From NCBI GenBank assembly GCA_020637215.1, contig JACJWI010000001.1:248001-312000 (forward strand): 64,000 nucleotides of DNA, in the 5' to 3' direction. Below the pieces are notes generated by a model, which was given only the letters and a program-made list of their open reading frames with translations, was not told the DNA's origin and ran no database searches. This document shows positions 52,879 to 62,102 of the stretch, in pieces (the first letter of the stretch is position 1; each line of letters starts with the position of its first letter). The position numbers were made by a program, and so were the translations under genes. The stretch comes from Microthrixaceae bacterium (lineage in GTDB: Bacteria; Actinomycetota; Acidimicrobiia; Acidimicrobiales; Microtrichaceae).

Positions 52879-53469
52879 CTATATCGAGTGGATCCAGGTC
52901 CAGGCGCGGTCGACCTCGGCCTCGAGGGCCTCGGGGTCGCCGTGGTTGTCGACCACGAAGTCCGCCCGGCTCAGGCGCTGCTCGCGCTCGATCTGGTTGG
53001 CGATGCGGTTGCGGGCGTCCTCCTCGGAGAACCCCCGGTGGGCGATCAGGCGCTGCACCGCGATGTCGGGGTCGAGGTCGACCACGATCGTGCCGGCGAG
53101 ACCGGGCCAGCCCGCCTCGGCCAGCAGCGGGATGTCGAGCACGACGACGTGGTCGGTGCCGGCCTGTTCGGCGATGCGCCGCTCGATCTCGGCGTGCACC
53201 CGGGGGTGGACGATCGCCCCCAGATCCGCGAGCGCCTGCGGGTCGGTGAAGACCACCTGTGCGACCGCGGCGCGGTCCAGGGTCCCGTCCTCCGACACGA
53301 TCCCCGAGCCGAACCGCTCCACCATCTCGCCGAAGACGTCGGTGCCCGGCGACTGCAGCTCCCGCACGATGGCGTCGGCGTCGACGATCACCGCGCCTCG
53401 CCTCGCCAGGGCCGCGGACACCGACGACTTCCCCGCTCCGATCCCACCGGTGAGTCCGATCAGCAGCAC
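52879..53469 (-). CDS. coaE: dephospho-CoA kinase
   Basis: 196 residues from the GTG at 53469. P-loop LTGGIGAGKSSVS (6-18), then VDADAIVRELQ and VVVLDIPLLAEAGW, the substrate region. It phosphorylates dephospho-CoA in the last step of CoA synthesis. It lies upstream of uvrB on the same strand, as in many actinobacteria. Confidence 0.94.
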   Translation of the reverse strand: MLLIGLTGGIGAGKSSVSAALARRGAVIVDADAIVRELQSPGTDVFGEMVERFGSGIVSEDGTLDRAAVAQVVFTDPQALADLGAIVHPRVHAEIERRIAEQAGTDHVVVLDIPLLAEAGWPGLAGTIVVDLDPDIAVQRLIAHRGFSEEDARNRIANQIEREQRLSRADFVVDNHGDPEALEAEVDRAWTWIHSI

Positions 53470-53639
53470 GGCGACCGACGCTACCGGAGGTGGAGGGCGC
53501 CCGGCCCACCCGTCGCCCCGACATGCCGAATCGCAGGTTCTGGGGAATTTCCCAAAGTCCCGGACCGAGCCTGCCGATGGATGGACCACCACAGCCACCG
53601 GTGCGTCCGCACCGACCCACGACCTCGGGACGATCCTCC

Positions 53640-55571
53640 ATGCACACCGCGCCGCCGGACGATCCGCTCTCCAACCCTCCACCGTCCGACGACCCGTCGC
53701 GACCCCGGGGGGCCTTCGACGCGCCCGAGACCCCCACGCCGACCCCGACCGCCGAGCCGGCGGAGGCACGCCGCAGCCTGGTCGGGCGTTTCCGCGAGCG
53801 CCTGGACCGCGACCTGCGCGAAGCGCTGATCGACCCGGCCCAGCAGCCGACCGGCGACTTCGACATCGTCGCCCAGCAGCTCCCGAGCATGGGGGTGGAC
53901 CGGGTCGCCAGCTTCAACAGCCTCATCACGGCGATGCGGCTGGCCACCACGGCGATCTCCCTGCTGCTGGTCGCCAGCGAGCTCAACGAGTTCGGGATGT
54001 CGGTGCGGATCTGGACCGCCGTCGTCGTCGGGTACGCCATCTTCCGAGCGTTCCGACCGATCCGCTACGAGAGCGACCTCCAGTCGCTGCTGCGGGTGCT
54101 GGCCGAGGTGGCTCTGCACGTCGCTGCGGTCGCCATGACCGGCTACTGGCAGTCGCCGCTGATCTTCACCCTGCTGACCGCAGTCACGATCGCGGGCCTG
54201 GCCCGCGGCTTCGGGTTCTCCATCCGCATCGCGGTGGTCACGATCGTTGCGGTCAGCTTCCCGTACATCCTTGGCGCCGCCAACCAGCGCGAAGCATTCC
54301 TGCAGTCGGCGTCGTGGGGCGGGATCGTCATGCTCGTCGCCATCATCGCCGGCTACGCCCGCCGCATCTCCGGCGAGGCGGCCCGGGAGCGCGAGCTGGC
54401 GATCGACCGACTGAGCCGACTGAGCGACGCGAACGCGCTTCTGTACTCGCTGCACCGCGTCACCCAGACGTTGCCCGCGTCGCTCGACCTGGGCGACGTG
54501 CTCGACTCGACCCTCAGCCGGATGAAGTCGCTGGTCGCCTACGACAGCGTGGCCGTGCTGCTCTTCGACGAGACCGACGGCCACTGGGAGGTCGTCCGCC
54601 ACCAGGGACTGCACGTCCCCACCCGCCTGGGCCCGACCGAGCTCCCCCCCGGCCTGCGCACGGCGCTGACCGAGAACCGGCCCGTCTACGTCGCCGACCT
54701 GCAGTCGGAGGGCCCCGGGCTGTCGGACCGGTCCGGCTCGGGCATCTACACCGTCCTGTCGGCCCGCGGGTCGATCATCGGCCTGCTCGCCATCGAGCAC
54801 AGCGACTTCCAGCACTTCACCTCCCGCGACCTTGAGCTGATCGAGGGGTTCGTCGCCCCGGCGTCGCTCGCCCTCGACAACGCCCGGTGGTTCGCCCGGC
54901 TGCGCACGGTCGGGGCGGACGAGGAGCGGACCCGCATCGCCCGAGACCTGCACGACCGTATCGGCCAGTCGCTCGCGTACCTGGCGTTCTCGCTCGACCG
55001 ACTGGTGGAGCGGGACGAGGCCGGCGAGGGCGTCACCGAGGACCTGGCCCGCCTGCGCGAGGACGTCCGCGGCGTCATCCGCGAGGTGCGCGACACGCTC
55101 TACGACCTCCGCACGGATGTGTCCGAGGAGCAGGGCCTGGGGTCGGTGCTCGAGCAGTACGTCGGCCGCGTCGGCGAGCGCAGCCACCTGACGATCCAGG
55201 TCGAGGCCGACAAGGACGCCCGTCTGCCGATCCTCCAGGAGCGCGAGATGTGGCGCATCGCCCAGGAGGCACTTGCCAACGTCGAGCGCCACGCCCGAGC
55301 CACCGCTGTGCGGATCGTGTGGCGTTGCGACGGCGAGCGTGCCCTCATCGACGTGACCGACAACGGCGTCGGCTTCGAGGCCGCCACCGCGGGCCGGCTC
55401 GACTCGTACGGCGTGCTCGGCATGCGCGAGCGCGCCTCGAGCATCGGCGCGTCGCTCGAGATCCTCAGCGCTCCGGGTCGCGGCACCCGGGTCCGCTGCT
55501 CCCTCAACCCCAACGAGACCGGGGACACCCGGACGATCCCCTCGGCCGTCGAGGCCGGAACCCGGAGGTGA
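53640..55571 (+). CDS. NarL-type sensor histidine kinase with GAF domain
   Basis: 643 residues from the ATG at 53640. Pro-rich disordered N-terminus (1-45), four or five membrane segments (about 100-240), a GAF domain (about 265-415, with YDSVAVLLFDETDGHWEVVR), the HisKA_3 box DEERTRIARDLHDRIGQSLA with phospho-acceptor H438, and an HATPase domain (EALANVERHARATAVRIVWR, VTDNGVGFE, GVLGMRERASSIG). It pairs with the response regulator that starts six bases on. The signal is unknown. Flp pilin genes follow. Confidence 0.92.
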   Translation: MHTAPPDDPLSNPPPSDDPSRPRGAFDAPETPTPTPTAEPAEARRSLVGRFRERLDRDLREALIDPAQQPTGDFDIVAQQLPSMGVDRVASFNSLITAMRLATTAISLLLVASELNEFGMSVRIWTAVVVGYAIFRAFRPIRYESDLQSLLRVLAEVALHVAAVAMTGYWQSPLIFTLLTAVTIAGLARGFGFSIRIAVVTIVAVSFPYILGAANQREAFLQSASWGGIVMLVAIIAGYARRISGEAARERELAIDRLSRLSDANALLYSLHRVTQTLPASLDLGDVLDSTLSRMKSLVAYDSVAVLLFDETDGHWEVVRHQGLHVPTRLGPTELPPGLRTALTENRPVYVADLQSEGPGLSDRSGSGIYTVLSARGSIIGLLAIEHSDFQHFTSRDLELIEGFVAPASLALDNARWFARLRTVGADEERTRIARDLHDRIGQSLAYLAFSLDRLVERDEAGEGVTEDLARLREDVRGVIREVRDTLYDLRTDVSEEQGLGSVLEQYVGRVGERSHLTIQVEADKDARLPILQEREMWRIAQEALANVERHARATAVRIVWRCDGERALIDVTDNGVGFEAATAGRLDSYGVLGMRERASSIGASLEILSAPGRGTRVRCSLNPNETGDTRTIPSAVEAGTRR

Positions 55572-55576
55572 CCCCC

Positions 55577-56224
55577 ATGGCCATCCGCCTGATGCTGGCC
55601 GACGACCACCGCATGCTCCGAGAGGGCCTGCGCCGATCGATGACCGACGCCGGCTTCGACGTGATCGGCGAGGCCGGCGACGGCGTCGAGGCCGTCCGAC
55701 TCGCCCTGCAGCTGAGCCCCGACGTCATCCTCATGGACGTCACCATGCCGAACTGCGACGGCGTCGAGGCGTGCCGGCAGGTCAAGAGCACATCGTCGGA
55801 CACCAAGGTCGTGATGCTGACCATGCACGCCGATCAGGACGTGCTCACCAACGCGATCCGGGCCGGGGCGATCGGCTACCTCACCAAGGACTGCTCGACC
55901 CGAGAGATCGCCGAAGCGGTGAGGATGGCCGCGGAGGGCGACACCGTGCTGTCACCGCAGCTCGCCCGGTCGATGCTCGAAGAGGTCCGACGGATCGACC
56001 AGCCCCGTACCGCAGAGGAGGACCGGGTCGTCACCAAGCGCGAGGAGGAGGTCCTCCAGCTGATCGCTGACGGCTGCTCCACCCCCGAGGTGGCCGCCAG
56101 CCTCTTCATCTCGCAGAAGACCGTCAAGAACCACCTGGCGTCGATCTACCAGAAGCTCGACGCCCGAGACCGTACCCAGGCCGTCCTCCAGGCCGTGCGG
56201 ATGGGGATCGTGTCGCTCGACTGA
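55577..56224 (+). CDS. LuxR/NarL-family response regulator
   Basis: 215 residues from the ATG at 55577 (GGAGGTG seven bases upstream, within the kinase stop region). Receiver domain with D9/D10, phospho-acceptor D54 (ILMDVTMPNCDG) and TK near 103; C-terminal LuxR helix-turn-helix (KREEEVLQLIADGCSTPEVA, ASLFISQKTVKNHLASIYQK). It forms a two-component system with the kinase upstream. Confidence 0.95.
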   Translation: MAIRLMLADDHRMLREGLRRSMTDAGFDVIGEAGDGVEAVRLALQLSPDVILMDVTMPNCDGVEACRQVKSTSSDTKVVMLTMHADQDVLTNAIRAGAIGYLTKDCSTREIAEAVRMAAEGDTVLSPQLARSMLEEVRRIDQPRTAEEDRVVTKREEEVLQLIADGCSTPEVAASLFISQKTVKNHLASIYQKLDARDRTQAVLQAVRMGIVSLD

Positions 56225-56371
56225 GCGGGCGGTTCCACCCGTCGACGAATGGTCCCAATGACCCATCAAGGGCCGGGGTCAGTCGTCGATAACTCAAGGG
56301 AGCGGGATCGCCTCGGCGGGTCCGCCACCCAGCACCAGCACCAGCACACTCACACACGGGAGAATCCCAAC

Positions 56372-56557
56372 ATGATGGTTCAGTTCGATTTCCTCAAGAC
56401 CTGGCTCAAGGCCCAGGCCAAGACCGAGCGTGGCGCCTCCCTCGTGGAGTACGCCCTGCTGGTCGCCCTGATCGCCGTGGTCTGCATCGCTGCGGTCTCG
56501 TTCATCGGCTCCAGCGCCAAGAGCAAGTTCAGCGAGGTCGGCAACTCCCTCAAGTGA
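56372..56557 (+). CDS. Flp/Fap-type pilin
   Basis: 61 residues. After a short basic leader (MMVQFDFLKTWLKAQAKTER) comes GASLVEYALLVALIAVVCIA, the G/E(+5) cleavage signature and hydrophobic helix of type IVb Flp pilins. Cleavage after Gly would be by a TadV-type prepilin peptidase, which is not in this window. Possibly regulated by the adjacent two-component system. Confidence 0.92.
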   Translation: MMVQFDFLKTWLKAQAKTERGASLVEYALLVALIAVVCIAAVSFIGSSAKSKFSEVGNSLK

Positions 56558-56565
56558 TGCCCTGA

Positions 56566-56620
56566 CCGGGAACGGACGCGAGGGGCGGGTCGATCAGACC
56601 CGCCCCTCCGTCGTTCCCGG
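56566..56620 (+). terminator. strong two-part hairpin between the two pilin genes
   Basis: Inner stem GAGGGGCGGGTC (56580-56591) pairs perfectly with GACCCGCCCCTC (56597-56608) around a five-base loop. An outer stem CCGGGAACG/CGTTCCCGG extends it. No T tract follows. It would stop or attenuate transcription after the first pilin gene, giving a major and a minor pilin. Confidence 0.75.
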
Positions 56621-56653
56621 GAGCATCGTCGACCACGACTCCTGGAGGACGCC

Positions 56654-56836
56654 ATGCGGTGGTACGTCACCTTGTCCTCCTGGTCGACCAGACGGCTCGA
56701 GCGGGGAGCCAGCCTCGTCGAGTACGCCCTGCTGCTCGCCCTGATCGCACTGGTGTGCGTGACGGCCGTGCAGTTCCTGGGCACCTCGGCCAGCGGCAGC
56801 CTCGACCGCTCGGGATCCAGCCTCTTCGTCCCCTGA
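56654..56836 (+). CDS. second Flp-type pilin
   Basis: 60 residues (GGAGG five bases before the ATG). MRWYVTLSSWSTRRLERGAS, LVEYALLLALIALVCVTAVQ: the same processing motif and helix as the first pilin, with a different tail. Likely a minor subunit, read through the hairpin from the first gene. Confidence 0.88.
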   Translation: MRWYVTLSSWSTRRLERGASLVEYALLLALIALVCVTAVQFLGTSASGSLDRSGSSLFVP

Positions 56837-57023
56837 CGGGGAGCTCCCGTCGATCGACCGGGACCGACCCACACCACGGGCCACGCACGGGACGACCCCG
56901 ACCGTGGACCCGACAGCCATCCCGGGGCCGGCGTTGCGTCCGCTCCGGTCTCCCGATGGACGGGCCCCGATGACGTGGCCCGTCCATCGGCGCGTCCAGC
57001 GGGCGCGTCGCCTCGTGCGGACC

Positions 57024-57761
57024 TCAGGCCGGGTCGACGATTCGGAGTCCGGCCGGCTCCAGCAGTCCGTCATCGGCGGGGAGCTCGACCACGAATCGGG
57101 TCAGGTGCGCCGGGAAGACGTGCTCGCTCACCAGCACGACCTGGTCGGAACGGTCACGGGTCACCCGCTCGGCCACCAGCAGCGGTGCGCCCTCGGGGAC
57201 GTCGAGCACCTCGGCGTCGGCCGACGACGCCGCATCGGCGCCGATCGTCTGGGTGGCGCCGCCGAGGCGGACCGGCAGCTGCTCGAGGAATGCGGATCGT
57301 TCGACGTCGTCCCGGCTGAGCGCGGCGCCGAGGTCCTCGCGGCACCAGACGGTGACGCGGGCGAACGGTCGGTCGTCGGCCAGGTGGAGCCGGACGACCT
57401 CGAGCACGGTGCGTCCGGACAGGAACTCCCGGACCCGGGGCGGCGTGCGCCGAAAGCCGAAGCTGACGATCCGGCGCTCCGAGCGGACCCCGGCGGCGCC
57501 GAGCTGGCCGTCCAGGGTGGCCAGTCGGGTCAGGTCCTGTCGGAGCGGCTCGGCGGAGACCAGCCAACCGAAACCCTGCCGGCTCTCGACCAGGCCGTCG
57601 GAGCGCAGGGCCTCGAGCGCCCGCCGCACGGTGACCCGGCTGGCCTCGTAGGTGGCGGAGAGGTCGGCCTCGGACGGCAGCACCGCACCCAGGCGGAACT
57701 CACCGGACGTGATGCGCTCCCTCAGGTCCTCGGCGATGATGCGGTAGCGGATCGGCCTCAC
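57024..57761 (-). CDS. GntR/HutC-family regulator
   Basis: 245 residues from the GTG at 57761 (GGAGGGG upstream). N-terminal winged helix (FRLGAVLPSEADLSATYEAS, RVTVRRALEALRSDGLVESR) and a C-terminal UTRA ligand domain (about 90-235). Divergent from the aconitase gene, which it probably controls together with itself. The ligand is unknown; HutC-type proteins often bind sugars or acids. Confidence 0.9.
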   Translation of the reverse strand: MRPIRYRIIAEDLRERITSGEFRLGAVLPSEADLSATYEASRVTVRRALEALRSDGLVESRQGFGWLVSAEPLRQDLTRLATLDGQLGAAGVRSERRIVSFGFRRTPPRVREFLSGRTVLEVVRLHLADDRPFARVTVWCREDLGAALSRDDVERSAFLEQLPVRLGGATQTIGADAASSADAEVLDVPEGAPLLVAERVTRDRSDQVVLVSEHVFPAHLTRFVVELPADDGLLEPAGLRIVDPA

Positions 57762-57849
57762 GTGCGCCCCTCCGTCCGGCCGACGGTCCGGCGACACCGG
57801 GTCCGTCCACGAGGGCTCCGGGGTGTATCGGTCACATCGGCCACGAACA

Positions 57850-57878
57850 TGTATTGTACTTGTATTGCTCGTTCGAGC
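57850..57878. promoter_or_regulatory. AT-rich repeat region between gntR and aconitase, candidate operator
   Basis: Direct repeats GTATTG at 57851-57856 and 57862-57867, 11 bases apart, inside an unusually AT-rich stretch, followed by a small hairpin GCTCG-TT-CGAGC (57867-57878). A likely binding site of the GntR protein or the aconitase promoter. Confidence 0.45.
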
Positions 57879-57972
57879 AGCACCAGCCGACCGGTCCGGC
57901 GCCGGGCGGGAGCACCGCTCCCCCGGGAGTCCTACCCCCGCTCCGCGCCGGACCCGAACCGAGGAGAGCGAC

Positions 57973-60246
57973 ATGGCCGTCACCGCATCCACCCCGATCG
58001 AGCTCGTCGAAGGGGTCTACGCCCGCTTCGAGGAGCGCATCGACGCAGCGCGGGAACGCCTCGGTCGCTCGCTGACCCTGGCCGAGAAGATCCTGATCGC
58101 CCACCTCGACGACCCCACCGCGGCCTTCGAACGGGGCGTCACCTACAACGACCTCCGTCCGGACCGGGTCGCCATGCAGGACGCCACCGCCCAGATGGCC
58201 CTCCTGCAGTTCATGACCGCCGGACTCCCCGAGGTCGCCGTCCCCTCCACCGTGCATTGCGATCACCTGATCCAGGCCCGGGAGAACGGCCGGGTCGACC
58301 TGCTCGCGGCCGAGGAGGGCAACGCCGAGGTCTACGACTTCCTCGAGTCGGTGTCGGCCCGCTACGGCATCGGGTTCTGGAAGCCCGGCTCGGGCATCAT
58401 CCACCAGGTCGTGCTCGAGCAGTACGCGTTCCCCGGCGGGATGATGGTCGGAACCGACAGCCACACCCCCAACGCCGGCGGGTTGGGGATGATCGCCGTC
58501 GGCGTCGGCGGCGCCGACGCCGTCGACGTGATGACCGGCTTCCCGTTCAACGTGCGCTGGCCCCGCCTCATCGGCGTCCACCTCACCGGTGAGCTCAGCG
58601 GCTGGTCGGCACCCAAGGACGTCATCTTGAAGGTCGCCGACATCCTCACCGTCAAGGGCGGCACCGGCGCCATCGTCGAGTACTTCGGTCCCGGCGCCCG
58701 CTCCCTGTCCTGCACCGGCAAGGCGACGATCTGCAACATGGGCGCCGAGATCGGCGCGACGACGTCGCTGTTCGCCTACGACGACGCCATGTCGCGCTAC
58801 CTGAAGGCGACCGGCCGGGAGCAGATCGCGGCGGCCGCCGACGGCGTGGCCCCGCACCTGCGTCCCGACGACGAGGTCCTCGCCAACCCCGGCGGGTTCT
58901 ACGACGAGGTCATCGAGATCGACCTGTCCACCCTGGAACCGCACATCAACGGGCCCCACACCCCCGACCTGGCCCGACCCGTCGGCGCGCTGGGAGCAGA
59001 GGCGACCGAGAAGGGCTGGCCGCTCGAGATCTCCGCCGCGCTCGTCGGCTCCTGCACCAACTCGTCCTACGAGGACATCTCGCGGGCGGCGTCGATCCTG
59101 CGCCACGCCGCCGACAACGGCCTGAGGGTCAAGGCACCGCTCATGATCACCCCGGGCTCCGAGCAGGTGCGCGCCACCATCGCCCGCGACGGGCTGCTCG
59201 AGGTGTTCGAGGCCGCCGGAGCGACCGTGCTCGCCAACGCCTGCGGTCCGTGCATCGGTCAGTGGGCCCGGCCGGCCGAGGCCAACGACCACGTCAACAC
59301 GATCGTCACCAGCTACAACCGGAACTTCCCCAAGCGCAACGACGGCTCGGCCAACACCCTGGCGTTCGTGACCTCCCCCGAGACCGTGGTCGCACTGGCT
59401 CTGGCCGGCACCCTCGACTTCAACCCCCTCACCGGCACGCTGACCAACGAGGCGGGCGAGCAGGTGCAGCTGCGGGTCCCCGTCGGCGAGGAGCTGCCCG
59501 CCCGCGGGTTCGACCCCGGCGAGTCCGGCTTCATCGCCCCGCCCGCAGACCGGGCCTCGGTCGAGGTGGTGGTCCAGCCGACCTCGGACCGGCTGCAGCT
59601 GCTGGAACCGTTCGCGGCGTGGGACGGACAGGACTACCTGGACCTGCCGATCCTGCTCAAGGCCCAGGGCAAGTGCACCACCGACCACATCTCGATGGCC
59701 GGTCCGTGGCTCAAGTACCGCGGCCACCTCGAGAACATCTCGGGGAACCTGTTCCTCGGTGCGGTCAACGCGTTCACCGGCGTGGCCGGCGAGGGCAAGG
59801 ACCAGCTCGACGGATCCACCCGTTCCTTCCCCGACATCGCCCGGCACTACCACGAGGCGGGCCAGCCGTGGGTGGCCGTCGGCGACGAGAACTGGGGTGA
59901 GGGGAGCTCCCGCGAGCACGCCGCCATGGAGCCCCGCTTCCGGGGGGCCAAGGCGATCATCGTGCGCAGCTTCGCCCGCATCCACGAGGCCAACCTCAAG
60001 AAGCAGGGCGTGCTCGGGCTGACGTTCGACGACCCGGCCACCTACGACCAGATCGGCGAGGACGACCGCATCAGCATCCTCGGTCTGGCCGATCTGGCCC
60101 CCGGTCGCCCGGTCGACTGCCTGCTGCGCAAGCCCGACGGGACCGAGATCCCGTTCCGCTGCAACCACACGATGTCCGACGAGCACATCGAGTGGTTCCG
60201 CGCCGGGTCCGCGCTCAACATCATCCGGGCCCGCACCCAGGCCTGA
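57973..60246 (+). CDS. aconitate hydratase, mitochondrial-type
   Basis: 757 residues from the ATG at 57973 (GAGGAGAG upstream). It has the mitochondrial-type hallmarks: IGFWKPGSGIIHQVVLEQYA, GTDSHTPNAGGLGMIAVGVG, TVKGGTGAIVEYFGPGARSL, and the Fe-S cysteines in GSCTNSSYEDISRAA and CGPCIGQWARP. The length also fits the mitochondrial form (about 750-780), not the IRP/AcnA form (about 900) usual in actinobacteria. It isomerises citrate to isocitrate in the TCA cycle. Divergent from a GntR regulator. Confidence 0.95.
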   Translation: MAVTASTPIELVEGVYARFEERIDAARERLGRSLTLAEKILIAHLDDPTAAFERGVTYNDLRPDRVAMQDATAQMALLQFMTAGLPEVAVPSTVHCDHLIQARENGRVDLLAAEEGNAEVYDFLESVSARYGIGFWKPGSGIIHQVVLEQYAFPGGMMVGTDSHTPNAGGLGMIAVGVGGADAVDVMTGFPFNVRWPRLIGVHLTGELSGWSAPKDVILKVADILTVKGGTGAIVEYFGPGARSLSCTGKATICNMGAEIGATTSLFAYDDAMSRYLKATGREQIAAAADGVAPHLRPDDEVLANPGGFYDEVIEIDLSTLEPHINGPHTPDLARPVGALGAEATEKGWPLEISAALVGSCTNSSYEDISRAASILRHAADNGLRVKAPLMITPGSEQVRATIARDGLLEVFEAAGATVLANACGPCIGQWARPAEANDHVNTIVTSYNRNFPKRNDGSANTLAFVTSPETVVALALAGTLDFNPLTGTLTNEAGEQVQLRVPVGEELPARGFDPGESGFIAPPADRASVEVVVQPTSDRLQLLEPFAAWDGQDYLDLPILLKAQGKCTTDHISMAGPWLKYRGHLENISGNLFLGAVNAFTGVAGEGKDQLDGSTRSFPDIARHYHEAGQPWVAVGDENWGEGSSREHAAMEPRFRGAKAIIVRSFARIHEANLKKQGVLGLTFDDPATYDQIGEDDRISILGLADLAPGRPVDCLLRKPDGTEIPFRCNHTMSDEHIEWFRAGSALNIIRARTQA

Positions 60247-60273
60247 CCCACCCCTCCCACCCATCCCCGGCTC

Positions 60274-60315
60274 TGTCCCGCACAGGAGCGGTGATCACCG
60301 CGCCTGTGCGGGACA
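60274..60315. terminator. 42-bp near-perfect palindrome after aconitase
   Basis: TGTCCCGCACAGG (60274-60286) pairs with CCTGTGCGGGACA (60303-60315), and the centre GCGGTGATCACCGC (60288-60301) is itself a perfect palindrome; only one position pair mismatches. It should act as a bidirectional terminator or a cruciform. Confidence 0.75.
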
Positions 60316-60373
60316 AAGGGGGAGGTGAGGGGCGCAGTCCTACCGTTCGGGCCGCGCCTGCCGATGTAGAGCC

Positions 60374-61834
60374 ATGGCCGCAACGGTCGCCGCCGCGCCG
60401 CGCTCGAACCAGGACCCGGGGGTCGCCTCTCCCCGACACCGCACCTGGGTGATCCCCCTGACCGCAGCCGCGGTCATGGTCCTGTACGCCGCCTCAGCGG
60501 TCCTGGTGGCCCGGGACCAGTCGGGTTCGGACTTCCATCGCCGGACGGCCGCGGCGATCGCCGAGGGCCACCTGGACATCCGTCCCGTCCCCGCCGAGCT
60601 GCGCACCCTCCCGGACCCCTACGACGCCGGCTCCAACCTCGACGTCCGAGTCGACCGCGACGTCCAGGACCTGGCCTACCGGAACGGGCGGTTGTACTCC
60701 GCCCACGGCCTCACCATCCCGCTGCTGCTGGTCCCGTCGGAGCTGGCGTTCGGGACCTCACCGCCCAACTGGGTGATCACCCTGGTCGCGGCGTGCGCCG
60801 GGGTGGCCGCCGCGGCGTGGACGCTGGTCCAGATCCGCCGACGGTTCCTGTGCGACCTTCCCGACTGGACGACGGCCGCCGCGGTCGCCGCGGTCGGGCT
60901 CTGCGGACCGATGTGGGTGGTGGTGTCGGTCGGAAACGGCTACGAGGCTGCCGTGGCGGTCGGATTCGCGCTCAGCATGACCGGCGCAGCCCTCCTCCTG
61001 CGATCGACCGAGCGGTTGGGCTCCACCGATCCTGACCGCTCCCTGGAGCGGGCCCGGGCCGCCGCCGGTTCCGCCGTCCTCGGCCTGGCGGTCGGAGCCC
61101 GACCGACGATGGTGGTGACGGCGATCCTCCTGGCCGTCATCGCGGCGGTCGTCGTGGCCCGTCGGGGTTCCCGGCCGACCGCCAGCCTGATCGCCGACCT
61201 CCTGGCGGTCGCGGGGCCGTTCGTGGTCGTCGGCATCTGCATCGCGGTCGCCAACGCGGTCCGCTTCGGCTCACCCACCGAGTTCGGGTTCGGCTTCCAG
61301 CTCTCGGTGTGGGACATGACGACCTACCCGCAGGGTCGCCTGTCGTACCTGGCACCGAACCTGCTCGACCACCTCGCGGCGATCCCCGGTCACCGGTCGT
61401 CGTTCCCGTGGATCACGCTGCGCCCCACGATCGGCGGCGACCGACCGAGCGTCCACACGTCCGAACCGATGATCGGGCTGATCTTCAGCGCTCCTGTCCT
61501 GGTCGTCGGGGCGGTCGCGGCTCTGCCATCAGGCCGGGCGCCGTGGGCGAGGGCGCGGGGGCTCGGCACCGCGGTGGCCGCCGCTGCCACCACGGGGGCG
61601 CTACTGCTCGTCCTGGTCTCGTGGCCGTTCAACACCTCCAGCCTGCGATACACAGCGGACGGCGCTCCCCTGCTGCTGCTCGCAGCAGCCGGGGCGTGGC
61701 TCACGGTCCGCTCGGACGCACCGCTCGCGTCGGGCACGGGAGCGGGCACCGGCGGCCGCCGGCTGGACCGGGCATGGCTGGTCGCACTCGCGGTGGGGAT
61801 CGCAGTGACCGCCGCGGTCCAGGTGCCCACGTAG
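60374..61834 (+). CDS. polytopic membrane protein, GT-C-like
   Basis: 486 residues. First membrane segment near 25-45, then an outer loop with RNGRLYSAHGLTIPLLLVPS, then about eight more hydrophobic segments. The loop after the first segment with charged residues suggests a GT-C glycosyltransferase fold, as for the membrane proteins at 41 and 46 kb. No family is identified. Short spacing (27 bases) to the next small gene suggests joint transcription. Confidence 0.65.
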   Translation: MAATVAAAPRSNQDPGVASPRHRTWVIPLTAAAVMVLYAASAVLVARDQSGSDFHRRTAAAIAEGHLDIRPVPAELRTLPDPYDAGSNLDVRVDRDVQDLAYRNGRLYSAHGLTIPLLLVPSELAFGTSPPNWVITLVAACAGVAAAAWTLVQIRRRFLCDLPDWTTAAAVAAVGLCGPMWVVVSVGNGYEAAVAVGFALSMTGAALLLRSTERLGSTDPDRSLERARAAAGSAVLGLAVGARPTMVVTAILLAVIAAVVVARRGSRPTASLIADLLAVAGPFVVVGICIAVANAVRFGSPTEFGFGFQLSVWDMTTYPQGRLSYLAPNLLDHLAAIPGHRSSFPWITLRPTIGGDRPSVHTSEPMIGLIFSAPVLVVGAVAALPSGRAPWARARGLGTAVAAAATTGALLLVLVSWPFNTSSLRYTADGAPLLLLAAAGAWLTVRSDAPLASGTGAGTGGRRLDRAWLVALAVGIAVTAAVQVPT

Positions 61835-61861
61835 GACGGCCGACCGCGCGACACTCGTCCG

Positions 61862-62083
61862 ATGTCCGACGCCTCCCCCCTGATGACCGGCCCCCTCGGC
61901 GAGCCGTTGGAGTTCACCTGCCCGCGCTGCCAGCGTCCCGCGGTCGAGCCGTTCTACGGGCCGTGCGGCACGTGTCGCACCACGCTGCGGGCGGTGATGG
62001 GCGGAGAGGCGCAGGAGGTCGAGAAGGTCGACTACGAGCCGAAGATGAACGTCACCCCCAACGCCGTCGCCACCAAGGACTGA
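61862..62083 (+). CDS. small zinc-ribbon protein
   Basis: 73 residues. LEFTCPRCQRPAVEPFYGPC, GTCRTTLRAVMGG holds two C-x-x-C knuckles (about residues 20-23 and 35-38), a zinc ribbon. The acidic and basic C-terminal tail is conserved-looking (EVEKVDYEPKMNVTPNAVAT). Short proteins of this form occur widely in actinobacteria without known function. Confidence 0.8.
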   Translation: MSDASPLMTGPLGEPLEFTCPRCQRPAVEPFYGPCGTCRTTLRAVMGGEAQEVEKVDYEPKMNVTPNAVATKD

Positions 62084-62102
62084 GCCCGAGCAGACCGCCC
62101 CG

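Noticed and set aside
53530..53560. GGGGAATTTCCC-like inverted repeat before the histidine kinase gene as an operator
   Set aside because: The palindrome is imperfect and single; no other evidence.
52793..54040. N-terminal extension of UvrB to 54040
   Set aside because: The region is covered by coaE and the kinase gene in other frames. UvrB similarity starts near 52792.
57832..60264. 810-residue minus-strand frame opposite aconitase
   Set aside because: Shadow of a well-conserved gene; composition (Val/Gly/Asp-rich, no motifs) is typical of antisense frames.
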